Below, one piece after another: positions 24,489 to 33,406 of a stretch of DNA of 64,000 nt (the stretch's first letter is position 1; each line of letters starts with the position of its first letter). Below the pieces are notes generated by a model that worked only from the letters and a program-made list of their open reading frames with translations, searched no databases and was not told the origin of the DNA. Source of the DNA: CBDESN01 sp965242495 (lineage in GTDB: Bacteria > Pseudomonadota > Alphaproteobacteria > MPNO01); assembly GCA_965242495.1 (NCBI GenBank), contig OZ251446.1, positions 1,054,001-1,118,000 on the forward strand. The letters are read 5' to 3'. The position numbers and the translations under genes are program-made.

Positions 24489-25874
24489 ATGCAATTGGCC
24501 AGACGCATCCGCATCCTCGGCGGTCTGTGGGCGGCGGCGGTCGCCGGCGCGGCGCATTTCGATGCGATGGCGGCGGAGCGCCAAGTCCAGATTTACGATG
24601 CCGAAATCGAACGTACCATCCGCAGCTATGCGGCGCCACTGCTCCGGGCGGCGAAGCTCGACGCCGACGCGGTCCATATCCATCTGGTTCGCGCGAAGGC
24701 CCTGAATGCCTTCGTCGCCGGCGGCCAGAGGGTGTTCGTCACCACCGGCCTCATCATGGCGGCCGAACATCCGGGACAGGTCATCGGCGTGCTCGCCCAC
24801 GAAATCGGCCATATCGCCGCCGGCCACCTGGCGCGCCTCGATACCGAACTCCGGGACGCCGTGACGCCGATGGCGCTCGCCACGATTCTCGCCGGCGCGG
24901 CCGGCGTGCTTGCGCGCGACCCGGCCGCGGCCATCGCCATCGGCACGGGCGCGAGCCATACCATCCAGCGCAACCTGCTGTCGTTCAGCCGCGCCCAGGA
25001 ACGCGCGGCCGACCGCGCGGCGATCGGGTACCTCGAAGCCACCGGCCAATCGGCGCGCGGGCTGCTCGAAGTGCTGGAGAAGCTGAACGACCAGGAGGGG
25101 CTCGCCGTCGACCGCCGCCAGCAGGCGCGCATGTCCTACGACGTGACGCACCCGCTGACCCGCGATCGGATCCTCTATGTCCGGGAGCAGGTCGCCAAAT
25201 CGCGCTACCGCGCCGCGCCGACGCCGCCCGCGCTGCAACGCATGCACGCGCGCGCGGTGGCGAAGCTCTACGGGTTCCTGAACCCGCCGGCGGAAACGCT
25301 GCGGCGATACCGGGCGGACGATGCGAGCGTTCCCGCCCGCTACGCCCGGGCGATCGCGCGCCACCGGCGCGCCGAGCTGGCGCAGGCGATGGCCCTGATC
25401 GACGGGCTGATCGACGAAGCCCCCGACGACCCCTATTTCCACGAACTCAAAGGACAGATCCTGTTCGAGAACGGCCGCATCGACGAGGCGCTGCCGGACT
25501 ACGAACGGGCGGCGGCGCTGCTCCCCCACGAACCGCTGCTGCGGGTGGGCCTCGCCCATGCCCAGATCGAGACCGGCAGGCAGGCGTTGCTGGACCCCGC
25601 CCTCGCCAATTTGCGCGCGGCCATCGGGGCGAACCGGTTCAACGCGCTGGCGTGGCGGCTCGCCGCCGCGGCCTATGGTCGTAAGGGGAACATCGGCATG
25701 GCGGCGCTGTCCTCGGCCGAGCACGATCTACTGACCGGGCGGCGCAAGCGGGCGCGGGACATGGCCGAGCGGGCGCAGCGCCTGCTCGACCGGAACTCGC
25801 CCGGATGGCTTCGCGCCGCCGATATCGTCGATGCCGGCAAGCCCGAGGCCGGCGCGCCCGGGAAACGACCATAG
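24489..25874 (+). CDS. Periplasmic M48-family metalloprotease with TPR domain (BepA-like)
   Basis: A 461-residue secreted zinc protease. A signal peptide lies at the start of MQLARRIRILGG. The HEXXH motif is VLAHEIGHIAAGH near residue 105, with the third ligand glutamate in FSRAQERAADRAAIGYL. Residues ~310-430 form TPR-like helices (FHELKGQILFENGRIDEAL). BepA proteins maintain outer-membrane protein and LPS assembly. ATG 24489 was chosen because it directly precedes the signal peptide; the upstream open frame is not conserved. The DsbA-like gene follows after 34 nt, consistent with a joint envelope role. Confidence 0.88.
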   Translation: MQLARRIRILGGLWAAAVAGAAHFDAMAAERQVQIYDAEIERTIRSYAAPLLRAAKLDADAVHIHLVRAKALNAFVAGGQRVFVTTGLIMAAEHPGQVIGVLAHEIGHIAAGHLARLDTELRDAVTPMALATILAGAAGVLARDPAAAIAIGTGASHTIQRNLLSFSRAQERAADRAAIGYLEATGQSARGLLEVLEKLNDQEGLAVDRRQQARMSYDVTHPLTRDRILYVREQVAKSRYRAAPTPPALQRMHARAVAKLYGFLNPPAETLRRYRADDASVPARYARAIARHRRAELAQAMALIDGLIDEAPDDPYFHELKGQILFENGRIDEALPDYERAAALLPHEPLLRVGLAHAQIETGRQALLDPALANLRAAIGANRFNALAWRLAAAAYGRKGNIGMAALSSAEHDLLTGRRKRARDMAERAQRLLDRNSPGWLRAADIVDAGKPEAGAPGKRP

Positions 25875-25908
25875 CCCGCGGGCGCCCGGCTCCGAAGGCG
25901 GTTCGGCC

Positions 25909-26652
25909 ATGAGAGGCTTCACCGGTTTCGCGATCTTCGCCGCCGTGCTCGCCGCGGCCTCGCCGGCGAGGACGGACGACGCCCTGACGGCGGACCAGGA
26001 ACGAGCCATCAAGACGCTCGTCCGCGACTATCTGCTGACGCATCCCGAAATCGTCGGAGCGGCGATCGAGGCGCTCCGCAAACGGCGGGAGGACGCGAAG
26101 CGGGACGACGAACTCGCCACCCTCGCCGCTCATCGGTCGGAGCTGCTGCACGACCGGGACAGCCCGGTCGGCGGCAACCTGCGGGGCGACGTGACCGTGG
26201 TCGAGTTCTTCGACTATGGCTGCGGAGTATGCAAGCGGGTCCACCCGATCATGGCCCGGCTGATCGAAGGCGACCGGGGTATCCGGCGGGTCTACAAGGA
26301 ATGGCCGATCCTGGGGCCGGAGTCGGTGTTCGCCGCGCGCGCCGCGCTCGCGTCGCGAGCGCAAGGAAGATACCTGGCCTTCCACGACGCGCTGATGGAG
26401 GCGCGCGGCCGGCTCGACGGCGACGCCGTGCTGACGATCGCCGGGCGCGTCGGCCTCGACCGCGAACGCCTCGTCCGCGACATGGAGGCGCCCGAAACCA
26501 TGGACGCGATCCGGCGCAACTATCGGCTGGCGGAGGCGCTCGAACTGGACGGCACGCCGTCCTTCGTCATCGGTGACGTCGTCCTGCGCGGCGGGCGCGA
26601 TCTGGAGACGATGCAGCGGCTGGTCGCGGCGGCGCGCGCCCGCCGCCGGTGA
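25909..26652 (+). CDS. DsbA-family periplasmic thiol oxidoreductase
   Basis: A 247-residue thioredoxin-fold protein with signal peptide and an N-terminal helical region (YLLTHPEIVGAAIEAL). The active site is FFDYGCGVCKRVHP (CGVC), and the cis-proline loop is DGTPSFVIGD. It belongs to the Com1/ScsC-like DsbA branch, acting in disulfide bond formation or isomerisation in the periplasm. It follows the M48 protease gene closely and is likely co-transcribed. Confidence 0.87.
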   Translation: MRGFTGFAIFAAVLAAASPARTDDALTADQERAIKTLVRDYLLTHPEIVGAAIEALRKRREDAKRDDELATLAAHRSELLHDRDSPVGGNLRGDVTVVEFFDYGCGVCKRVHPIMARLIEGDRGIRRVYKEWPILGPESVFAARAALASRAQGRYLAFHDALMEARGRLDGDAVLTIAGRVGLDRERLVRDMEAPETMDAIRRNYRLAEALELDGTPSFVIGDVVLRGGRDLETMQRLVAAARARRR

Positions 26653-26682
26653 TCGCGGGACGGTCGTCGGACGGAGCGATCG

Positions 26683-27813
26683 TCAGATATAGTATTCCCC
26701 GAGCGGCGGAAACCCGTTGAACCCGACCGAGGCGTAGGTCGCGGTATAGGCGCCGGCGCTCAGGATCGAGACCCGGTCGCCTACGTCGAGGGCCAGGGGC
26801 AGCTCGTATCCGGCGCGGTCGTACAACACGTCCACCTCGTCGCATGTCGGCCCGGCCAGCACCACCGCGCCGGTCTCGCCCCCGTCGCGGGGCGTCCGGA
26901 TCCGGTACTGGATCGATTCCTCGAACGTCTCGGGGAGGCCGCCGAACTTGCCCACGTCGAGATACACCCAGCGCCGGCCGGCTTCGCGGGACTTGCGCGA
27001 GATCAGCACGACCTCGCTCTGAATCACGCCGGCGTCGCCGACCAGCCCGCGACCCGGCTCGACGATCAGCGCCGGCCGGCGGTTGCCGAAATGGCGCGCG
27101 ATCGACTCGTCGATCACGCCGGCATAGCGATCGACCGGCGCGACCCGGGATCGGTAGCGGGCGGGAAAACCGCCGCCGAGATTGACCATCCCGAGTTCGA
27201 CGCCGGCTTCGCGCAGGGTCGAGAAGATTCGCGCCGCGCGACCGATCGCCACGTCCCATTGGCCGGGGTCGCGCTGCTGCGACCCGACGTGGAACGACAC
27301 GCCGCAAGGGTCGAGGCCGAGCCCGGGGGCGCCCGCCAGCAGATCCGCCGCCATCGGCGCGTCGCAGCCGAACTTGTCCGAGAGCGGCCAGTCGGCGCCG
27401 CGCCCCTCCATCAGAATGCGGCAATAGACCTGCGCGCCGGGAGCCGCGGCGGCAAGCTTTTCGAGCTCCCGCCGGCTGTCGAACGCATAGAGGCCGATCC
27501 CGCGCGCATGGGCGCGCGCGATGTCCCGCTGCTTCTTGATCGTGCTGCCATAGGAGATCCGTTCGGGCGGAACGCCGGCGGCGAGACAGGACTCGATCTC
27601 CTGGATGCTGGCGGCGTCGAACGACGCGCCCAGCCCGCCGAGCAGGCGGAGGATGGGCGGAGCCGGGTTCGCCTTGACCGCGTAATAGATCCGGACGCAC
27701 GGCATGGCCCGGCGCAACGCCCGGTAGTTTTCCGAGACCACGTCGAGGTCGACCACGAGGCACGGCGTCTCGGGCCGTCGGTCCGCGAGAAACCGCGCGA
27801 TCTTCTGGTTCAC
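26683..27813 (-). CDS. Ornithine/lysine decarboxylase, alanine-racemase fold (type III PLP)
   Basis: A 376-residue PLP enzyme for polyamine synthesis. The PLP lysine is in IYYAVKANP. Other features are SFHVGSQQ, NLGGGFPARY, the glycine-rich phosphate loop VEPGRGLVGDAG and the catalytic cysteine segment GPTCDEVDVLY. Substrate (ornithine or lysine) cannot be fixed from sequence alone. GTG 27813 is preferred: a GGAAGG lies ~9 nt upstream and the length matches the family. The ATG at 27873 would add 20 unconserved residues. Confidence 0.88.
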   Translation of the reverse strand: MNQKIARFLADRRPETPCLVVDLDVVSENYRALRRAMPCVRIYYAVKANPAPPILRLLGGLGASFDAASIQEIESCLAAGVPPERISYGSTIKKQRDIARAHARGIGLYAFDSRRELEKLAAAAPGAQVYCRILMEGRGADWPLSDKFGCDAPMAADLLAGAPGLGLDPCGVSFHVGSQQRDPGQWDVAIGRAARIFSTLREAGVELGMVNLGGGFPARYRSRVAPVDRYAGVIDESIARHFGNRRPALIVEPGRGLVGDAGVIQSEVVLISRKSREAGRRWVYLDVGKFGGLPETFEESIQYRIRTPRDGGETGAVVLAGPTCDEVDVLYDRAGYELPLALDVGDRVSILSAGAYTATYASVGFNGFPPLGEYYI

Positions 27814-28020
27814 GGCCGGCAGCCTTCCAAGCATCGCGTCCGCGGCGCCGGACGCGAAGCGATGCCGGAGCATCCGGGAAGGCGCCTGCGGCGAGCGGCG
27901 CCGTTATACGCAGATCGGCGACGCCCCGAAACCGAAAAGGCGCGCCCTCGCCGCCGTTGCCTCCGCCCGCCCCCGTGATATAACGCCCGCCGATTCGACG
28001 CAGCGACCGGGCTCGCCGCC

Positions 28021-28473
28021 GTGGCTCCCAGAGTTCTCCTCCTCAACGGCCCCAACCTGAACCTGCTCGGCAGCCGGGAACCCGACATCTACGGGCGGGA
28101 GACGCTGGAGCAAATCCGGGGGCTGTGCGAAGCGAAGGCCGCCGAGCTGGGGCTGGAACTCGACTTCCGCCAGAGCAACGGCGAAGGGGAGCTGGTGACT
28201 TGGATCCAGGAGGCGCGCGGGCGCTGCCGCGGGCTGATCGTCAACCCCGCCGCCTATACGCACACTTCGATCGCCATCCTCGATGCGCTTCGCCTGTGCG
28301 GGCTTCCGGTGATCGAGCTCCACCTGTCCAACCCGGCGGCGCGCGAGGAGTTCCGCCGCCGCTCCTACGTCTCCGGCGTAGCCCGCGGGATCATCTGCGG
28401 CTTCGGCAGCCATGGCTACACCCTGGCCCTGGAGGCGATGGACCGCATCGTCCGCAGAGAGGCCGAAGATTGA
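28021..28473 (+). CDS. aroQ: Type II 3-dehydroquinate dehydratase
   Basis: A 150-residue dodecameric enzyme of the shikimate pathway. Signatures: LLNGPNLNLLGSREPDIYG, catalytic tyrosine in that segment, RQSNGEGELVTWIQ, NPAAYTHTSIAILDAL and the histidine loop IELHLSNPAAREEFR. It starts at GTG 28021. The stop overlaps the TTG start of accB (TTGA). The aroQ-accB-accC order is conserved in alphaproteobacteria. Confidence 0.96.
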   Translation: MAPRVLLLNGPNLNLLGSREPDIYGRETLEQIRGLCEAKAAELGLELDFRQSNGEGELVTWIQEARGRCRGLIVNPAAYTHTSIAILDALRLCGLPVIELHLSNPAAREEFRRRSYVSGVARGIICGFGSHGYTLALEAMDRIVRREAED

Positions 28474-28910
28474 CGGCGGCGTTCGACGTAGACGCCGATC
28501 TGGTCCGCAAGCTGTCGGCGCTGCTCGACGAGACCGGCCTGTCGGAGATCGAGTTCGCCGACGGAGAGCGACGGATCCGGGTGTCGCGCGCCGGACCTCC
28601 TCCGGCCGCGGCCATGCCCGCCGCGACGGAGCCGCAACGGGCGGAGGTCGACGGCGCGGCTCCGGTCGCGGGATCGCCGGGCGTCGTGACCGCGCCGATG
28701 GTCGGCACCGTCTACGTCGCCCCCGAGCCGGGCGCCGAACCCTTCGTCCGGGTCGGCGACGCCGTGGACGAAGGCCAGACGCTGCTGCTCATAGAGGCGA
28801 TGAAGACCTACAACCCGATTCGGGCGCCCGTCGCCGGCCGCGTGACGCGCATCCTCGTGGCCGACGCCATGCCCGTCGAGTTCGGCGAGGAGCTGATCGT
28901 CCTGGCGTAG
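28470..28910 (+). CDS. accB: Biotin carboxyl carrier protein of acetyl-CoA carboxylase
   Basis: A 146-residue carrier. The N-terminal helix region (VDADLVRKLSALLDETGLSE) and an Ala/Pro linker precede the biotinyl domain, with the lysine in LLIEAMKTYNPI. The start is TTG 28470, overlapping the aroQ stop by 4 nt; there is no ATG before the conserved N-terminus. It works with AccC directly downstream. Confidence 0.95.
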   Translation: MTAAFDVDADLVRKLSALLDETGLSEIEFADGERRIRVSRAGPPPAAAMPAATEPQRAEVDGAAPVAGSPGVVTAPMVGTVYVAPEPGAEPFVRVGDAVDEGQTLLLIEAMKTYNPIRAPVAGRVTRILVADAMPVEFGEELIVLA

Positions 28911-28923
28911 CCGGGACGCGGTG

Positions 28924-30273
28924 ATGTTCGACAAGATACTCATTGCCAACCGCGGCGAGATCGCGCTGCGCATCCATCGCGCCTGCAAGGAGATGGGCAT
29001 CCACACCGTCGCCGTCCACTCCACCGCGGACCGGGACGCGATGCATGTCCGCCTCGCCGACGAGAGCGTCTGCATCGGCCCTCCGCCGGCGAACCGAAGC
29101 TATCTCAACATACCCGCCATCGTCTCGGCGGCGATCATCACCAACGCCGACGCGATCCACCCGGGTTATGGCTTCCTGGCGGAGAACGCCGACTTCGCCT
29201 CGATCGTCGAAGAGCACGGCTTCGTGTTCATCGGCCCCTCGCCCGAGCATATCCGCACGATGGGCGACAAGATCCAGGCCAAGCGGGCGATCGCCGCCGC
29301 CGGCGTCCCGGTGGTGCCGGGATCGGATGCGCCGGTCGCCGACGACCGCGAGGCGCGGAAGATCGCCGACGACATCGGCTATCCGGTCATCCTCAAGGCT
29401 GCGGCCGGCGGCGGCGGGCGCGGCATGAAGGTCGTGCGGCGCGCCGACGAATTCGATGACGCCGTCCGCACCGCCCGCGCCGAGGCGATGGCGAGCTTTC
29501 GCAGCGACGCCATCTACGTCGAGGCGTTCCTGGAGCGTCCGCGCCACATCGAAGTCCAGATCATGGCGGATGACGACGGCAGGGTGGTCCATCTCGGCGA
29601 ACGCGACTGCTCGTTGCAGCGCCGTCATCAGAAGGTCATCGAGGAGGCGGGTTCGCCGGCCCTGAACGCGGATCAGCGCGACAGGATCGGACGCATCGCC
29701 TGCGGCGCGGCCGCGGCGCTCGGCTACCGCAACGCCGGCACGCTGGAGTTCCTCTATGCCGACGGCGACTTCCGCTTCATCGAGATGAACACGCGGCTCC
29801 AGGTCGAGCACCCGGTCACCGAGGAGATCACCGGCATCGACATCGTGCGCGAGCAGATACGCATCGCCGCCGGCGCGCCGCTGAGCGTGGCCCAGCAGGA
29901 CGTGCTGTTCTCGGGTCACGCCATCGAGTGCCGGGTCGCCGCCGAATCGGCGCTCGACTTCACCCCGTCGCCGGGCCGCATCACCGACTACCACCCGCCG
30001 GGAGGGCCCCGAGTCCGCGTCGATTCGGCGCTGTATTCGGGCTGCCGCGTGCCGCCGCATTACGACAGCCTGGTTTCCAAGCTGATCGTCCATGGCGGAT
30101 CGCGCAACGAGTGTCTGATGCGGCTCCGCCGCGCGTTGGAGGAGTATGCGATCGGCGGCATCGAAACCACGATTCCCCTGCTCGAACACGTCATCGCGGC
30201 ACCCGATTTCGTGAACGGCGACTACGACATCGCCTGGCTCGAAGAATTCGTCGATAAGGCGCACGGCGCCTGA
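28924..30273 (+). CDS. accC: Biotin carboxylase subunit of acetyl-CoA carboxylase
   Basis: A 449-residue ATP-grasp enzyme carboxylating biotin on AccB, the first step of fatty acid synthesis. Features: FDKILIANRGEIALRIHRAC, the glycine-rich ATP loop KAAAGGGGRGMKVV, the signature EMNTRLQVEHPVTEEI and RDCSLQRRHQK. ATG 28924 starts the conserved N-terminus; the GTG immediately before it (28921) is an alternative. Confidence 0.96.
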   Translation: MFDKILIANRGEIALRIHRACKEMGIHTVAVHSTADRDAMHVRLADESVCIGPPPANRSYLNIPAIVSAAIITNADAIHPGYGFLAENADFASIVEEHGFVFIGPSPEHIRTMGDKIQAKRAIAAAGVPVVPGSDAPVADDREARKIADDIGYPVILKAAAGGGGRGMKVVRRADEFDDAVRTARAEAMASFRSDAIYVEAFLERPRHIEVQIMADDDGRVVHLGERDCSLQRRHQKVIEEAGSPALNADQRDRIGRIACGAAAALGYRNAGTLEFLYADGDFRFIEMNTRLQVEHPVTEEITGIDIVREQIRIAAGAPLSVAQQDVLFSGHAIECRVAAESALDFTPSPGRITDYHPPGGPRVRVDSALYSGCRVPPHYDSLVSKLIVHGGSRNECLMRLRRALEEYAIGGIETTIPLLEHVIAAPDFVNGDYDIAWLEEFVDKAHGA

Positions 30274-30281
30274 CCCGCGAC

Positions 30282-30932
30282 GTGTCGATCCTGACACCCG
30301 ACGTGCTGCTGCGGGCCTATTCGATCGGGCTGTTCCCGATGGCGGAACGACGCGACGCGCGCACGCTCTACTGGATCGACCCGGAGAAGCGCGGCATCCT
30401 GCCGCTCGATTCGTTCCACGCCCCGCGCCGGCTGCGGCGGACGGTGCGGCGGGGCGTGTTCGAGGTCCGTTGCGATACGGCCTTCGTTCCGGTCATGGAG
30501 GCCTGCGCCGCGCCCGGCCCCGACCGCCCGGAAAGCTGGATCAACGACGAGATCGTCCAGCTCTACGCCGAGCTGCACCGGATGGGTCGCGCCCACAGCG
30601 TCGAATGTTGGCGCGACGGGGCGCTGGCCGGCGGCCTCTACGGCGTAGCCCTGGGCGCGGCTTTCTTCGGCGAGAGCATGTTCCACCGCGTTCCCGACGC
30701 GAGCAAGGTGGCGCTCGTCCATCTGGTGGCCCGCTTGCGAAAAGGCGGGTTCCGACTGCTCGACGTCCAGTTCGTGACCCCGCATCTGGGCCGGTTCGGT
30801 GCCGTCGAACTCCATCGCGCCGGCTACCGCGAGTTATTGGCGGACGCGCTCGATGCGAGCGCCGGGTTTTACCGGTCGGTCGACCCCGGCGACGTCGAGG
30901 CCGTCCTGCAATCGAGCACCCAGACGTCGTAG
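30282..30932 (+). CDS. aat: Leucyl/phenylalanyl-tRNA-protein transferase
   Basis: A 216-residue N-end-rule enzyme that adds Leu or Phe to proteins with N-terminal Arg or Lys, marking them for ClpAP. The conserved core reads YWIDPEKRGILPLDSFH, SWINDEIVQLYAELHRMG, AHSVECWRDG and GAAFFGESMFHR, ending with the LLDVQFVTPHLGRFGAVE block. Starts at GTG. Its 3' end overlaps the convergent DUF2155 gene by 64 nt. Confidence 0.95.
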   Translation: MSILTPDVLLRAYSIGLFPMAERRDARTLYWIDPEKRGILPLDSFHAPRRLRRTVRRGVFEVRCDTAFVPVMEACAAPGPDRPESWINDEIVQLYAELHRMGRAHSVECWRDGALAGGLYGVALGAAFFGESMFHRVPDASKVALVHLVARLRKGGFRLLDVQFVTPHLGRFGAVELHRAGYRELLADALDASAGFYRSVDPGDVEAVLQSSTQTS

Positions 30933-31279
30933 ACCGGGTGTTCGAGAGCCGAGAGGGCGGGGCTCGACGCGAACATCCAGCCGCCGAACAGCCGCGCCGG
31001 CGGCTCGCCCCGCCTCACCTCGTCGATCTCCAGGAAGACCTTCGTTTCCGGCGGCTCCTCCGGCGGCGTCTTGCGGCAATGGCGGACGTGAATGTCGAGC
31101 GCGCCGAAGCGGACGCGGCGGCCGACCGGGGCCTCGAAGGTCGAAATCCGCGCGGTCACCTTGTCGAGTCCTTGCAGGATCGCGAGGTCGCCCGTGACCG
31201 CAGCCGCCGGGCCGGACGAAGCGGCAAGCCCCAGGGCCAGCCAGCCGAGGGCCGCGGACCGGGCGGCGCGCCGCGACAT
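30869..31279 (-). CDS. DUF2155-containing exported protein
   Basis: A 136-residue protein with a signal peptide (through SSGPAAAV) and a C-terminal DUF2155 domain (ILQGLDKVTARISTFEAPVG, RFGALDIHVRHCRKTPPEE, ARLFGGWMFASSPALSALEHPVYDVWVLDC). It is confined to alphaproteobacteria and normally lies beside aat and NDUFA12, as here. Molecular function is unknown; the two conserved cysteines could form a disulfide in the periplasm. The start overlaps the methyltransferase stop by one base. Confidence 0.85.
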   Translation of the reverse strand: MSRRAARSAALGWLALGLAASSGPAAAVTGDLAILQGLDKVTARISTFEAPVGRRVRFGALDIHVRHCRKTPPEEPPETKVFLEIDEVRRGEPPARLFGGWMFASSPALSALEHPVYDVWVLDCRTASTSPGSTDR

Positions 31280-32067
31280 CAGGCCGCGGGCCGTCGCGCC
31301 GCGAAGCGCAACCGGACGTAATCGGCCACCCATTCCCCGGACTCGCTGCGGAGTTCCGGCGCCAGGGCCTCGACCACCTCGGCGACGAATCCCGGGCGGA
31401 GCCCGGCCGGCACCGCCAGCAGGAACGACTCGGCGAAGGTCTCCAACCAGTCGGACAACGGGCCGGGCAGCGGCGTCGGGCGTTCGATCCGCTCGATCGC
31501 CTCGATCCGGAAGCCTCGCGCCTCGAGCCGCCCGGCGTATTCCTCGGGCGCCGGGAAATACCAGGGAAACAGGGACTCGCCGTCGATCCCGCGCGCGGCC
31601 AGGGCGCGCAGGAGCGCCGCCGTGATCCCGGCGACGTTGCCCTCGCCGCCCATCTCGCCGATCAGCCGCCCGCCGGGACGCAGCGCCCGCCACATGCCGT
31701 CGATGACCGCGTCCGGGCGCGTCATCCAATGGAGCGCCGCGTTGGTCAATATGCCGTCGAAGGCCGCATCGAAGGCGAGCGCGTGTCCGTCCATGACCCG
31801 CGCGTCGAGGCCGCAGGCGCGCGCGGCCTCGACTTGGCGCGGGCTCGAATCCACCGCGACCACGCAGGCGCCCGCCTCGGCGATGCGCAGGGCGAGCGCG
31901 CCGTCGCCGCAGCCGAGATCGAGGATTCGCTCGCCCGCGGCGGGGGCCAGCATATCCAGCAGCGGCAAGGCGAGGTCGGCGACGAACCGCGCGTTGCGCG
32001 CATAGCGCTCCGGGTCCCAACGCTGCGCCGGTCGGGCGTCCGGCTCAGTCGCGGCGGCCTTGCGCAC
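31279..32067 (-). CDS. Class I SAM-dependent methyltransferase
   Basis: A 262-residue methyltransferase, similar in layout to trans-aconitate methyltransferases. The AdoMet motif is RILDLGCGDGALALRIAEAG, motif II VVAVDSSPRQVEAA, and NAALHWMTRPDAVIDGMWR resembles the Tam-type core. The substrate is unknown. It starts at GTG 32067, 23 nt before the mlaD stop, so it is translationally linked to mlaD and DUF2155. Confidence 0.85.
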   Translation of the reverse strand: MRKAAATEPDARPAQRWDPERYARNARFVADLALPLLDMLAPAAGERILDLGCGDGALALRIAEAGACVVAVDSSPRQVEAARACGLDARVMDGHALAFDAAFDGILTNAALHWMTRPDAVIDGMWRALRPGGRLIGEMGGEGNVAGITAALLRALAARGIDGESLFPWYFPAPEEYAGRLEARGFRIEAIERIERPTPLPGPLSDWLETFAESFLLAVPAGLRPGFVAEVVEALAPELRSESGEWVADYVRLRFAARRPAA

Positions 32068-32521
32068 CCGGTGCGCCTTGCGCGGCGCGGCCGAATATCT
32101 CCCGGCCCAGCAGCGAAAGCAGGTCGATCGCGCCCTGGGTAATCTCGATCTCGCCGCCGTCCGGGATCGCGTCGTCCTCGGAGCCAGGCGTCAGCGACAG
32201 GTATTTCCCGCCCAACAACCCGTCGGAAACGATCGCCGCCGACGTGTCCGCGGGCAGTTCGATCTTGGGGTCGATGGTCATCGTGACCACGGCCAGATAG
32301 GTCTTGGGGTCGAGCGCCCGGTCGGTCACGGAACCGATCTTGATTCCGCTCATCACGACGTCGCTGCCGGTTCGCAGCCCGTCGACGCGATCGAACCGCG
32401 CCATGACCCGATAACCGTCCACGGCGCGGAGGCCCGCATTGTCATAGGCGAAGACCAGGAAGATCGCGGCGACGGCGATGACCACCGCCCCGACCAGCGT
32501 CTCGATCAGGTTCCTGCGCAT
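32045..32521 (-). CDS. mlaD: MlaD-family outer-membrane lipid asymmetry protein
   Basis: A 158-residue single-pass inner-membrane protein with one N-terminal transmembrane helix (LVGAVVIAVAAIFLVFAY) and an MCE domain (YRVMARFDRVDGLRTGSDVV, GIKIGSVTDRALD, LLGGKYLSLTPG). MlaD forms a hexameric ring that shuttles phospholipids between membranes. The rest of the Mla system is not in the window; in alphaproteobacteria mlaD commonly sits next to NDUFA12. Confidence 0.9.
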   Translation of the reverse strand: MRRNLIETLVGAVVIAVAAIFLVFAYDNAGLRAVDGYRVMARFDRVDGLRTGSDVVMSGIKIGSVTDRALDPKTYLAVVTMTIDPKIELPADTSAAIVSDGLLGGKYLSLTPGSEDDAIPDGGEIEITQGAIDLLSLLGREIFGRAAQGAPGAQGRRD

Positions 32522-32537
32522 GGCGCGCGCGCCTCTC

Positions 32538-32891
32538 TTACGGCGGTTGCCACGGCTCGTAATCGCCGGTGGCGCGGTCGCGGCGGCCGCCCGCGAGCAG
32601 ATGTCCCGGCGGGCGGTAGGCGTCGGGGGTTCCGGTCGCGTTGGGAAGATGCTCCTTCCGCCACGGCGGCGGCGGCGGCGCGACGCCCGGCGGCGCGTCG
32701 GTCGTGTGATGCAGCCAGGAATGCCAATCCGGCGGAATGCGCGACGCTTCCGCCTCGCCGGCATAGAGCACCCAGCGGCGTTCGCGCCCTCCCCTGGTCG
32801 GCTTCCTGTCGCGGAAATAGCGGTTGCCGGCCTCGTCGGCGCCCACCGGCTCGCCCCTTCTCCAAGTGAACAGGCGCGTGGCCAACGTCAT
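32538..32891 (-). CDS. NADH:ubiquinone oxidoreductase subunit NDUFA12
   Basis: A 117-residue accessory subunit of respiratory complex I found in alphaproteobacteria and mitochondria. Diagnostic sequence: GADEAGNRYFRD, RRWVLYAGEAEASRIPPDWH, SWLHHTTDAPP, and the C-terminal YRPPGHLL...TGDYEPW. Start at ATG 32891 gives MTLATRLFTWRRG, the usual N-terminus. It leads the mlaD/methyltransferase/DUF2155 operon. Confidence 0.93.
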   Translation of the reverse strand: MTLATRLFTWRRGEPVGADEAGNRYFRDRKPTRGGRERRWVLYAGEAEASRIPPDWHSWLHHTTDAPPGVAPPPPPWRKEHLPNATGTPDAYRPPGHLLAGGRRDRATGDYEPWQPP

Positions 32892-33025
32892 GACCGGCCC
32901 CCCGACATGCGGGCGGGATATTCGCACCCGGACCGGTCAAGGTCCAGCCCGACCCGAAGCCCCTGCGTCGGTCGGTTCAAGGCATACGGGGCGGCGGAGC
33001 CGCGCGGATCAGGCGGGCGCGTCCG

Positions 33026-33190
33026 TCAACCCTGGCGCCATGCCTGCGTCGATTTGCACTTTCGGCAGATGCGCTCGCCCGCCCACTCGCTCTCGAACGG
33101 CTTTCTGCACATCAGGCACAACCTGACCTTGGGTTCGGGTTCGCTTTCCGTTACCGGCTCTTCGATTGGCAGCATGTCGTTCGTCGTCAT
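33026..33190 (-). CDS. Small zinc-finger-like protein (54 aa)
   Basis: A very short protein with two CxxC pairs, LCLMCRKPFESEWAGERIC followed by RKCK, which form a likely zinc knuckle. ATG 33190 is preceded by a GGAGG-type site (GGTGGAGGATC). Similar small proteins are widespread in alphaproteobacteria without known function; an RNA- or DNA-binding role is only a guess. Monocistronic, between ygfZ and NDUFA12. Confidence 0.78.
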   Translation of the reverse strand: MTTNDMLPIEEPVTESEPEPKVRLCLMCRKPFESEWAGERICRKCKSTQAWRQG

Positions 33191-33406
33191 GATCCTCCTC
33201 CACCCGGCACCTGTCGACGGCACCTGTTCTTCGCCGGCCGACGCGCCGATGCCTGCCGGCGTCGCCGCTCGCCCGACTCGTTAACCGACCCAGCCCGAAC
33301 CTCCGCGCGCGGGGCGCGCCGACAGGAAGAAGTATTTCGTTGTTATCCCTGTCAATTCGACGATAGCACCGAATTCCGCGAGTTGCAAGCGGAGTCGAAC
33401 CGGAAT